The notes below the pieces were generated by a model. It had not been told where the DNA came from. It searched no databases and saw only the letters and a program-made list of their open reading frames with translations. Positions 1 to 6,267 of a stretch of DNA of 9,130 nucleotides are shown one piece after another. The stretch comes from JBBQBQ01 sp038317685 (lineage in GTDB: Bacteria; Desulfobacterota; Desulfuromonadia; Desulfuromonadales; DDH964): NCBI GenBank assembly GCA_038317685.1, contig JBBQBQ010000134.1, positions 1 to 9,130 of the forward strand, in the 5' to 3' direction. Position numbers and translations under genes: made by a program. Position 1 is the first letter of the stretch; each line of letters opens with the position of its first letter.

Positions 1-71
1 CCCTTGATTGCCTCCAGGGCGACCTTGGCCTTGAACTCGGCGGAATAGCGTTTACGTTTCGTTTTGCTCAT
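1..71 (-). CDS. IS3-family transposase OrfA, N-terminal fragment (runs off the window)
   Basis: Twenty-three codons plus two bases are visible, starting at the ATG complementary to 69-71 and reading out of the window. The protein begins MSKTKRKRYSAEFKAKV, followed by ALEAIKG. This is the hallmark start of IS3-family OrfA proteins (HTH_Tnp_1 / InsE-like), whose helix-turn-helix domain binds the IS ends. A Shine-Dalgarno AAGGAG lies on the - strand about 8 bases before the ATG. In full elements OrfA is about 90-100 residues and is followed by OrfB, the DDE integrase, usually produced as OrfAB by a -1 frameshift; none of that is visible here. Family call is confident from the N-terminus; subgroup is not resolved. 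Confidence 0.8.
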   Translation of the reverse strand, partial: MSKTKRKRYSAEFKAKVALEAIK

Positions 72-135
72 TGGTACTCTCCTTCGTCAGTGCGTGACTC
101 TCCACCTTAATGCACTGTCCGAAATTTTGGTACCA
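1..135 (-). mobile_element. End of an IS3-family insertion sequence (cut by window edge)
   Basis: The partial orfA on the - strand is typical of IS3-family elements. Just upstream of it (on the + strand, 111-135) lies a segment reading, on the - strand, TGGTACCAAAATTTCGGACA. This resembles IS3-family terminal repeats, which begin with TG and commonly carry an AAAT..GGACA block. I place the outer end at about 135 because a - strand TG starts there, but it could be a few bases further out. The other terminus and the target duplication are outside the window, so the end is not proven. Whether the element is complete cannot be told. Confidence 0.6.
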
Positions 136-304
136 GCTCTCTGGACCGGCCCTAAAACCGACCGGTCAGCCTTATGTTGGCCGCGAAAAAGAACGAAAAT
201 CAATAGATTAACCGGAGGGAGTTGAGGCCATAACAATTTTCTACAGCTGGCAAAGTGACTCAGCCTCAAAAACAAACCGTCAATTCATGGCGGATTTAAT
301 TTGC

Positions 305-355
305 AAGTGCACCACTTCGGGGAGATCGCCAGTGTCAGGTTTGACATCTTGACAT
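305..355. repeat. Cluster of short inverted and direct repeats in the upstream region
   Basis: Three elements lie within 51 bases. AAGTG-cac-CACTT (305-317) is a perfect 5-bp inverted repeat. TGTCA-ggtt-TGACA (333-346) is another. TTGACAT occurs twice in tandem with an 8-base period (341-347 and 349-355). Such small dyads and phased repeats are common in operator sites, but they also occur by chance. TTGACA matches a sigma70 -35 box, yet I find no convincing -10 box 16-18 bases downstream of either copy. Function unknown. Confidence 0.4.
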
Positions 356-481
356 TCGGGCGAGTTCGACACCCCCTGGTTTCGTCGTCCGTCGCTGGAA
401 TTACGGCAGGTAAAATCATCCAGCTTGGCGCTTTATCCATTTCCAGAGGGTCGGCAAGGGTGCTTTGCCCGGGGAATTTGT

Positions 482-511
482 TTGACCCAGGCCGCGCCGA
501 TGTGGTATCTA
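482..511 (+). promoter_or_regulatory. Candidate sigma70-type promoter for the sugar-nucleotide operon
   Basis: TTGACC at 482-487 matches five of six bases of the -35 consensus. After an 18-base spacer comes TATCTA (506-511), a weak -10 box preceded by TG at 503-504, which gives an extended -10 (TG-n-TAT). Transcription would start near 518, leaving a leader of about 90 bases before the ATG at 608. It is the best-looking promoter I find upstream of the operon on the + strand, but the -10 box is poor and the call is tentative. Confidence 0.35.
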
Positions 512-607
512 TGCCGCCAGCCGAACGGCTTCTAATCCCTTGATTTTGTGAGACTTAACGGTCCTCGTCGGAAGTTCGGCGGACCGCCCGCGGAGGAACC
601 GCAGAGC

Positions 608-1924
608 ATGGTGACCATTCAGGATATCGTCGAGCGCCGCGCCCGGATCGCCGTGGTCGGCCTCGGCTACGTCGGACTGCCGCTGGCGGCGGCCTTCGGC
701 AAGGTCGCCGAGGTCATCGGTTTCGATATCAGCGCCAGGAAGATCGGGGAGTTGGAACGGGGCTTCGATGCCACCGGCGAGCTGACCGGCGCCGAACTCG
801 CCGCCACCGCCATCGACTTCACCCTCGATCCGGCCCGGCTCGGCGAGGCGACTTTCTTCATCGTCACCGTGCCGACCCCCATCGACGACCACAAAAAACC
901 CGATCTGCGCCCGGTCGAGTCGGCCTCCCGCAGCATCGGCCGGCATCTGACCAAAGGCGCCATCGTCGTCTATGAATCGACCGTCTACCCCGGGGTCACC
1001 GAGGAAATCTGCCTGCCGATTCTGGAAGCGGAGTCGGGATTGAAGTGCGGGGTCGATTTTTCCGTCGGCTATTCCCCGGAGCGGATCAACCCCGGCGACA
1101 AGGTCCACACCGTCGATCGAATCGTCAAGGTCGTTTCCGGGTTCGACGCCGCGACCCTTGAGACGGTGGCGGCGGTCTACGAGCTGGTCGTCACTGCGGG
1201 GATCCATCGGGCGGCGTCGATCAAGGTGGCGGAGGCGGCCAAAGTCATCGAGAATACCCAGCGCGATCTCAATATCGCCCTGATGAACGAGCTGGCGCTG
1301 ATCTTCGGCAAGCTGGGGATTTCCACCCGCGACGTCCTGGCCGCGGCCGGGACCAAGTGGAACTTCCTGCCCTTCACTCCCGGGCTGGTCGGCGGCCACT
1401 GCATCGGCGTCGATCCTTACTATCTGACCTTCAAGGCCGAGGCCCTCGGCTACCATCCGCAGGTGATCCTCGCCGGGCGGCGCATCAACGACGGCATGGG
1501 CAAACATGTCGCCGAGACCACGGTCAAGCTCCTGATCCAGGCCGACAAGGCGGTGAAGGGGGCGCGGGTGCTGGTCCTCGGCCTGACCTTCAAGGAGAAC
1601 GTTCCGGACATCCGCAACAGCAAGGTCATCGACATTGTGCGGGAGCTGGAGGAATATGGGGTGACGGTCCTGGTTCACGACCCCGTCGCCGATCCCGCCG
1701 AAGCGCGCCGCGAATACGGGGTCGAACTCTGCGATCTGGCGACCGTCGGGACGGTCGATGCGGTCGTCTGGGCGGTGGCCCACGACCCGTTCCGGACCCT
1801 CACCCCGGAACGGCTCAAAAAGCTTTGCGCCAACGGTAACGGCGCCGGGGTGGTGATCGATGTCAAGAGCGTCCTCGACCGCGCGGCGGTGACCGCCGCC
1901 GGGCTTGGCTACTGGTGCCTGTGA
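608..1924 (+). CDS. tviB: UDP-N-acetylglucosamine/galactosamine 6-dehydrogenase, TviB/WbpO type
   Basis: A 438-residue nucleotide sugar dehydrogenase that oxidises C6 of a UDP-N-acetylhexosamine to the uronic acid with two NAD+, in the cytoplasm, for surface polysaccharide. The N-terminal Rossmann motif GLGYVG is at residues 18-23 and TVPTPID at 87-93. The central domain has VAEAAKVIENTQRDLN (catalytic-type K212 and N216), and the active-site cysteine is C265 in GGHCIGVDPYYLT. The C-terminal domain carries LTFKEN with K329. The PGLVGGHC-IGVDPYYLT block and the length fit TviB/WbpO (Vi antigen, B-band O-antigen) better than UDP-glucose dehydrogenase; GlcNAc versus GalNAc cannot be decided. I chose ATG 608, with GGAGG at 592-596, over the in-frame GTG at 548, because the family starts just before the Rossmann fold. 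rfbB follows after 30 bases. Confidence 0.9.
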   Translation: MVTIQDIVERRARIAVVGLGYVGLPLAAAFGKVAEVIGFDISARKIGELERGFDATGELTGAELAATAIDFTLDPARLGEATFFIVTVPTPIDDHKKPDLRPVESASRSIGRHLTKGAIVVYESTVYPGVTEEICLPILEAESGLKCGVDFSVGYSPERINPGDKVHTVDRIVKVVSGFDAATLETVAAVYELVVTAGIHRAASIKVAEAAKVIENTQRDLNIALMNELALIFGKLGISTRDVLAAAGTKWNFLPFTPGLVGGHCIGVDPYYLTFKAEALGYHPQVILAGRRINDGMGKHVAETTVKLLIQADKAVKGARVLVLGLTFKENVPDIRNSKVIDIVRELEEYGVTVLVHDPVADPAEARREYGVELCDLATVGTVDAVVWAVAHDPFRTLTPERLKKLCANGNGAGVVIDVKSVLDRAAVTAAGLGYWCL

Positions 1925-1954
1925 GGACGACCGACCCAAGGGAGAAGAGCATCC

Positions 1955-3022
1955 ATGCGTAACATCCTGGTGACCGGCGGCTGCGGCTTTATCGGCGCCA
2001 ACTTCATCCGACTGGCCCTGGCGGAGCTGGGGGCCTGCCGGGTGATCAATCTCGACCGCCTGACCTATGCCGGCAACCTCGCCAACCTTCGGGAGATCGA
2101 GAAGGACCAACGCTACCGCTTCGTCCACGGCGACATCTGCGACGCCGGGCTGGTCAGCCGCCTCTTCGCCGAGGAGTCGATCGACACCGTCGTTCACTTC
2201 GCCGCCGAGTCCCATGTCGACCGCAGCATCGTCGGGCCCGGGGCCTTCATCCAGACCAATATCGTCGGCACCTTCACCCTCCTCGACGCCGCCCGCCAAG
2301 CCTGGCTCGGCGCCGGGCCCGCGCCGCCCGCCGCCCGCTTTCTCCACGTCTCCACCGACGAGGTTTACGGCTCCCTGGGGGAGACCGGCGCCTTCACTGA
2401 AACCACCCCCTACGACCCGCGCTCCCCCTACTCGGCGAGCAAGGCAGCTTCCGACCACCTGGCGAGCGCCTACCACCACACCTACGGCCTGCCGGTCCTG
2501 ATCACCAACTGCTCCAACAACTACGGGCCCTACCAGTTCCCGGAGAAGCTCATTCCGCTGATCATCAACAACGCCCTCGCCGGCCAGGAGCTGCCGGTCT
2601 ACGGCGACGGCCGGAATGTCCGCGACTGGCTCTACGTCGTCGACCACTGTACTGCGATCCTCAAGCTTCTCGCGGGCGGACGGATCGGCGAAACCTACAA
2701 TATCGGCGGCAACAGCGAGATGCAGAACCTTTCTGTGGTGCGGAGCATTTGCGACCTTCTCGACGAGTTGGCCCCGCCCCTTCCGGGCGGCACGCCCCGC
2801 CAGTCGCTGATCCGCTTCGTTACCGACCGCCCCGGCCACGACCGGCGCTACGCCATCGATGCCACCAGGATCAGGGCGGAGCTCGGCTGGCAGCCGTCCC
2901 TTTGTTTCGAGGAGGGAATCCGCGCCACGGTTGGCTGGTATCTCCAGCACCGCCCCTGGTGCGAGGCGATTCTCGACGGGTCCTATCGCACCTATTATGA
3001 GGAGATGTATGGGGGACGCTAA
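1955..3022 (+). CDS. rfbB: dTDP-glucose 4,6-dehydratase (RmlB/RfbB)
   Basis: A 355-residue short-chain dehydrogenase (extended SDR) that converts dTDP-glucose to dTDP-4-keto-6-deoxyglucose with bound NAD+, the second step of dTDP-L-rhamnose synthesis. The NAD motif GGCGFIG is at residues 8-14. The catalytic STDEVYG block gives T134, D135 and E136, and YSASK gives Y159 and K163, the set that separates RmlB from plain epimerases. NNYGPYQFPEKLIPL and GDGRNVRDWLYV, which line the nucleotide-sugar site, are intact. Length matches the family (about 355). The start ATG has AAGGGAG ten bases upstream. The last 14 bases overlap the start of rfbD, so the two are probably translated together. Confidence 0.96.
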   Translation: MRNILVTGGCGFIGANFIRLALAELGACRVINLDRLTYAGNLANLREIEKDQRYRFVHGDICDAGLVSRLFAEESIDTVVHFAAESHVDRSIVGPGAFIQTNIVGTFTLLDAARQAWLGAGPAPPAARFLHVSTDEVYGSLGETGAFTETTPYDPRSPYSASKAASDHLASAYHHTYGLPVLITNCSNNYGPYQFPEKLIPLIINNALAGQELPVYGDGRNVRDWLYVVDHCTAILKLLAGGRIGETYNIGGNSEMQNLSVVRSICDLLDELAPPLPGGTPRQSLIRFVTDRPGHDRRYAIDATRIRAELGWQPSLCFEEGIRATVGWYLQHRPWCEAILDGSYRTYYEEMYGGR

Positions 3023-3908
3023 GCTACGTCCTCTCGCCCTGATCGGTGCAGGGGGGATGCTGGCCCGCAAGGTCCGGGAACTGACGCCGGCCGCTTACGC
3101 CGTCCACGGCTTCGATCTCCCCGACTTCGATCTCAGCGACGAAACCCTGGTGCGCGACCTCCTCGGCGAATTGCGTCCGGCGGTGATCGTCAACTGTGCC
3201 GCCTATACCAATGTCGACGGCTGCGAGAGCGACCCCGAAACGGCCTTTCGGGTCAACGGCGACGGGCCGGGAATCCTCGCCGCCGCGGCCCGCGAGCTCA
3301 AGGCGGCCCTGGTCCACATCTCCACCGACTATGTCTTTGACGGCGACGGCAGCGTCCCCTGGCGGGAGGAGGACCGGCCCGCTCCGCGCTCGGTCTACGG
3401 GCGCAGCAAGCTGGCCGGAGAGGAGGCGGTTGCCGCCAGCGGTCTGGAACGCTGCTTTACCCTTCGCTCCAGCTGGCTTTACGGTCCCGGGGGAAAGAAC
3501 TTCGTCGAGACCATGGTGCGCCTGGCCCGGGAGCGGGAGGAGTTGCGGGTTGTCGCCGACCAGGTCGGTTCTCCGACCTATACCGGCGATCTGGCCCGGG
3601 CGATCTTCAACCTGCTGGCTCTGGAGGACCGGGCGGAAGCGGTCCCCTACGGTCTCTACCACTTCGCGAACGCCGGGGCCGTCAGCTGGCACGGATTCGC
3701 CACCGCCATTTTGGCGCAGGCCCGGGCCCAAGGCGAGCCCCTCAAAGCCCGCGTGGTGACGCCGATCACGACCGCCGACTATCCGCTGCCGGCGCCCCGT
3801 CCCGCCTATTCGGTCCTCGCCACCGATCGCTACCGACGGGTCACCGGGGCTGCGGTGCCGACCTGGCAGGAGAGCCTCGCAGATTATTTCCGTTTTGACA
3901 GGAGTTGA
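3009..3908 (+). CDS. rfbD: dTDP-4-dehydrorhamnose reductase (RmlD/RfbD)
   Basis: A 299-residue SDR enzyme that catalyses the last step, NAD(P)H reduction of dTDP-4-keto-rhamnose to dTDP-L-rhamnose. STDYVFDG is at residues 105-112, the catalytic YGRSK at 130-134 (Y130, K134), then RSSWLYGPGGKNFV and VADQVGSPTYTGDLA, all RmlD signatures. The nucleotide motif near the N-terminus reads GAGGMLA (13-19), with alanine where the third glycine normally sits. An in-frame ATG exists at 2859, but I chose 3009 because it gives the usual family length, begins just before the nucleotide-binding strand, and has GAGGAG at 2999-3004. The start lies inside rfbB in another frame; rfbA follows one base after the stop. 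Confidence 0.95.
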   Translation: MGDAKLRPLALIGAGGMLARKVRELTPAAYAVHGFDLPDFDLSDETLVRDLLGELRPAVIVNCAAYTNVDGCESDPETAFRVNGDGPGILAAAARELKAALVHISTDYVFDGDGSVPWREEDRPAPRSVYGRSKLAGEEAVAASGLERCFTLRSSWLYGPGGKNFVETMVRLAREREELRVVADQVGSPTYTGDLARAIFNLLALEDRAEAVPYGLYHFANAGAVSWHGFATAILAQARAQGEPLKARVVTPITTADYPLPAPRPAYSVLATDRYRRVTGAAVPTWQESLADYFRFDRS

Positions 3909-3909
3909 T

Positions 3910-4788
3910 ATGGCAGGGATCAAAAAGGGAATCGTCCTCGCCGGGGGCGCCGGCAGCCGGCTTTACCCGCTGACCCTGGTGGCGAGCAAGCAGCTGCAGC
4001 CGGTCTACGACAAGCCGATGATCTACTACCCCCTGTCGACCCTGATGATGGCGGGGATCGACGAGGTCCTGATCATCTCCACCCCCCAGGACACGCCCCG
4101 CTTCCAGGCCCTCCTCGGCGACGGCAGCCGCTTCGGGATTCGCCTCTCCTACGCGGTGCAGCCGGAACCGAAGGGGATCGCCCAGGCGTTTCTGGTCGGC
4201 GCCGATTTCATCGCCGGCGACCCGGTCTGCCTGATCCTCGGCGACAACATTTTCTACGGAAAGATGGGCCTCGACCGGATCACCGCCGCCTTTACTTCCG
4301 GGGCCATGGTCTTCGGTTATCCGGTCCACGATCCGGAGCGCTATGGGGTCGTGGAGTTCGCTCCGAACGGCCAGGTCCTTTCCATTGAGGAGAAACCGGC
4401 CCGTCCCAAATCCACCTATGCGGTTCCCGGTCTTTACCTTTACGACGGCCAGGTGGTGACGATCGCCCGAGAACTGGTCCCCTCGCCCCGCGGGGAACTG
4501 GAGATCACCGACCTCAACCTCGCCTATCTGGCCCGCGGCGAGCTGCGGGTTGAGAAACTGGGCCGGGGAATCGCCTGGCTCGACACCGGCACCCACGAGA
4601 GCCTGCTGGAAGCGAGCCACTTCATCGGCACCCTGGAGGCTCGCCAGGGGCTGAAGATCGCCTGTCTGGAGGAGATCGCCTTTCGCAAGGGTTTCCTCGA
4701 CCGAGCGCAGTTCGAGGGAGTCATCGCGGCGACCCCCAAATCAAGTTACCGCAACTACCTGGAGTGGGTTCTGAAAGGGGATTTCTGA
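3910..4788 (+). CDS. rfbA: Glucose-1-phosphate thymidylyltransferase (RmlA/RfbA)
   Basis: A 292-residue nucleotidyltransferase that joins glucose-1-phosphate and dTTP to dTDP-glucose and pyrophosphate, the first and normally feedback-inhibited step of dTDP-rhamnose synthesis. The nucleotide loop is GGAGSRLYPLT (residues 12-22); serine replaces the more usual threonine before RL. KQLQPVYDKPMIYYPLS follows. Metal-binding aspartates are D112 in LGDNIFYG and D225 in WLDTGTHESLLEAS. EEKPARPKSTYAVPGLY is the sugar-binding block. Length equals the family norm. I chose ATG 3910 over the upstream in-frame TTG at 3895: AGGAG at 3900-3904 sits five bases before it. The stop TGA shares its A with the ATG of rfbC (TGATG), a classic coupling junction. 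Confidence 0.96.
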   Translation: MAGIKKGIVLAGGAGSRLYPLTLVASKQLQPVYDKPMIYYPLSTLMMAGIDEVLIISTPQDTPRFQALLGDGSRFGIRLSYAVQPEPKGIAQAFLVGADFIAGDPVCLILGDNIFYGKMGLDRITAAFTSGAMVFGYPVHDPERYGVVEFAPNGQVLSIEEKPARPKSTYAVPGLYLYDGQVVTIARELVPSPRGELEITDLNLAYLARGELRVEKLGRGIAWLDTGTHESLLEASHFIGTLEARQGLKIACLEEIAFRKGFLDRAQFEGVIAATPKSSYRNYLEWVLKGDF

Positions 4789-5333
4789 TGCAGGTGACGC
4801 CAAGCGCTATCCCCGAGGTGCTGATCGTCGACCCGCAGGTCTTCGGCGACGCTCGCGGCTTCTTCTTCGAGAGCTTCAACCGGGACCAGTGGCGGACCGC
4901 CACCGGGCTCCCGGGGGATTTCGTTCAGGACAACCACTCCCGCTCGGCGCGGGGGGTGCTGCGGGGTCTTCACTATCAGCTCGGGCGGCCCCAGGGGAAG
5001 CTGGTACGGTGCGCTGTCGGTGAAATCTTCGACGTGGCAGTCGATCTGCGCCGCTCTTCTCCGAGCTTCGGTCTCTGGGTGGGAGAACGCCTGTCGGCGG
5101 AGAACAAACGCCAGATGTGGGTTCCGGAAGGTTTCGCCCACGGGTTTCTGGTCACCTCGGAGGTCGCCGAAGTCCTGTACAAGGCAACCGACTACTATGC
5201 TCCGGAGGAGGAGCGGGCGATCGTCTGGGACGATCCGGACCTGGCCATTGCCTGGCCGCTCTCGCTTCCGCCCCTCCTCTCGGCCAAGGATGCCGCGGCT
5301 CCGCCGTTGCGTGCGGCGACCCCTTTCCCCTGA
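4788..5333 (+). CDS. rfbC: dTDP-4-dehydrorhamnose 3,5-epimerase (RmlC/RfbC)
   Basis: A 181-residue cupin-fold epimerase that inverts C3 and C5 of dTDP-4-keto-6-deoxyglucose, the third step of the rhamnose pathway, working as a dimer. Family signatures are GFFFESFN, QDNHSRSARGVLRGLHYQ with the catalytic-base histidine H62, QGKLVRCAVGEIFDVAVDLR, WVPEGFAHGF, YKATDYYAPEEER (tyrosines 136 and 137) and WDDPDLAIAWP near the C-terminus. The start ATG overlaps the rfbA stop by one base and has AAGGGG at 4775-4780, seven bases upstream; the in-frame GTG at 4764 would extend into rfbA without benefit. It completes the pathway, so the window encodes all four Rml enzymes. The last 15 or so residues are Ala/Pro-rich and not conserved. 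Confidence 0.95.
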   Translation: MQVTPSAIPEVLIVDPQVFGDARGFFFESFNRDQWRTATGLPGDFVQDNHSRSARGVLRGLHYQLGRPQGKLVRCAVGEIFDVAVDLRRSSPSFGLWVGERLSAENKRQMWVPEGFAHGFLVTSEVAEVLYKATDYYAPEEERAIVWDDPDLAIAWPLSLPPLLSAKDAAAPPLRAATPFP

Positions 5334-5363
5334 GACCGCAACGTCTCGGCAGCGGTAAACCGC
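5330..5363 (+). other. Two small back-to-back hairpins in the rfbC-yicC gap
   Basis: GAGAC (5332-5336) pairs with GTCTC (5343-5347), extendable by a T-G and a C-G pair, and overlaps the rfbC stop codon. GCGGT-aa-ACCGC (5352-5363) ends directly before the yicC ribosome site AGGAG (5364-5368). Neither is followed by a T run, so they are not convincing intrinsic terminators. They could slow ribosomes or RNases at the junction between the sugar operon and the housekeeping genes, or be chance in GC-rich DNA. Confidence 0.3.
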
Positions 5364-5374
5364 AGGAGTAACAG

Positions 5375-6253
5375 ATGATCAAGAGCATGACCGGCTACGG
5401 CAAAGGGCAGGGCGAGGCGCCGGGGGTGGCGATCACCGTTGAGATCCGTTCCGTCAACCATCGCTACGGGGATATCTCCATCAAGCTCCCCAGGGCGCTT
5501 TTGGCCAGTGAAAACGACATCAAGAAACGGGTTGCCGATCGCCTCAAACGCGGCAAGATCGACGTCTTCGTCAATCAGGATACCCGCGGGGGAGCGGCAC
5601 TTCTCCCCGCCATCAACCGGCCGTTGGCGGAAGCTTACCTGTCAATGTTCTCGGAACTGGCCAAATATTATCCGGTGGAAGGGAGCGTGCCGCTGGCGCT
5701 TCTGGTGAGCCAGAAGGACGTCGTGACGGTGCGGGAAGGTGAGATCCCCGAAGCAGACCTCCGGGTCGCCCTCGATGCCGCCCTGGTTCAGGCCCTCGAC
5801 ATGCTCGAAGGAATGCGCCGGGTCGAAGGGGAGGCGACGCTGCGGGATTTCGAGCAGCGGCTGGTCTGCATCGATGAGCTGCTGCGGCAGCTCGAAGAGC
5901 GGGCGGTTCTGGTCCCCCTCGAATGGCAGGGGAAGCTCAAGGAGCGGCTGGCCCGTCTGGCGCCCGAGGTCGAGGCCGACCCGCAACGGCTCGCCCAGGA
6001 ATTGGTGCTCTTCGCCGACCGCTGCGACATCAGCGAGGAACTGGTCCGCTTCCGCAGCCACCTTCAGCAATTCCGGGGGCTTCTGGTCAATGGTGAGCCG
6101 GTTGGGCGGCAGCTCGATTTTCTCCTTCAGGAGTTGAACCGGGAAGTCAACACCATGGGCTCGAAGTCCAATGATGGCGACCTGACCCGACAAGTGGTGA
6201 GCCTCAAGTCCGAGCTGGAAAAGGTTCGGGAACAAGTTCAGAACGTCGAATAG
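5375..6253 (+). CDS. yicC: YicC/YloC-family endoribonuclease
   Basis: A 292-residue protein of the YicC/YloC family, shown in Escherichia coli and Bacillus to be an endoribonuclease acting in RNA decay. It begins with the family signature MIKSMTGYGKG and continues EIRSVNHRYGDISIKLPR, the YicC-like N-terminal domain (about residues 1-155). It ends with the DUF1732 C-terminal domain (about 208-292), whose LDFLLQELNREVNTMGSKS is nearly invariant; this is followed by a charged helix of a coiled-coil type. The start has AGGAG at 5364-5368, six bases upstream. It lies 41 bases after rfbC and 14 before gmk, with which it is widely linked. Its precise RNA targets here are unknown. Confidence 0.93.
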   Translation: MIKSMTGYGKGQGEAPGVAITVEIRSVNHRYGDISIKLPRALLASENDIKKRVADRLKRGKIDVFVNQDTRGGAALLPAINRPLAEAYLSMFSELAKYYPVEGSVPLALLVSQKDVVTVREGEIPEADLRVALDAALVQALDMLEGMRRVEGEATLRDFEQRLVCIDELLRQLEERAVLVPLEWQGKLKERLARLAPEVEADPQRLAQELVLFADRCDISEELVRFRSHLQQFRGLLVNGEPVGRQLDFLLQELNREVNTMGSKSNDGDLTRQVVSLKSELEKVREQVQNVE

Positions 6254-6267
6254 CAGGAAGGACCGTT

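Larger units (their letters stand above)
136..607. other. Gene-free upstream region between the IS end and the sugar-nucleotide operon
   Basis: About 470 bases without a credible gene. The stretch 170-300 is clearly richer in A/T than the coding DNA to the right. It contains the palindrome GACCGGTC at 160-167, a cluster of short inverted and direct repeats at 305-355, and a candidate promoter at 482-511, listed separately. A TTG-started frame of 80 codons at 301-543 has no recognisable motif and no ribosome site, so I treat it as chance. No tRNA, riboswitch or JUMPstart/ops element was recognised. The region most likely carries the operon's promoter and leader; part of it may be remnant DNA from the IS insertion. 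Confidence 0.6.

Noticed and set aside
87..275. 62-codon - strand frame across the IS end
   Set aside because: It crosses the proposed IS terminus, has no motif and no convincing start signal.
288..304. Sigma54-like promoter (TGGC ... TTGC)
   Set aside because: Both halves look right, but 12 bases separate GG and GC where sigma54 needs 10.
504..517. Second sigma54-like arrangement with correct GG-N10-GC spacing
   Set aside because: Flanking bases fit badly: CCGC instead of TTGC at -12, and no CAC after TGG.
301..543. 80-codon TTG-started frame in the upstream region
   Set aside because: No ribosome site, no recognisable motif, and it covers the repeat cluster and the candidate promoter.
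548..607. GTG start giving the dehydrogenase 20 extra residues
   Set aside because: The extra residues are unlike the family, and GGAGG at 592-596 serves the ATG at 608.
509..3070. Very long (853-codon) open frame on the - strand
   Set aside because: It lies antisense to the dehydrogenase and rfbB, both with full catalytic motifs. Its protein is a low-complexity G/D/V/R/P-rich string with no domain, as expected when GC-rich codons on the + strand lack antisense stops.
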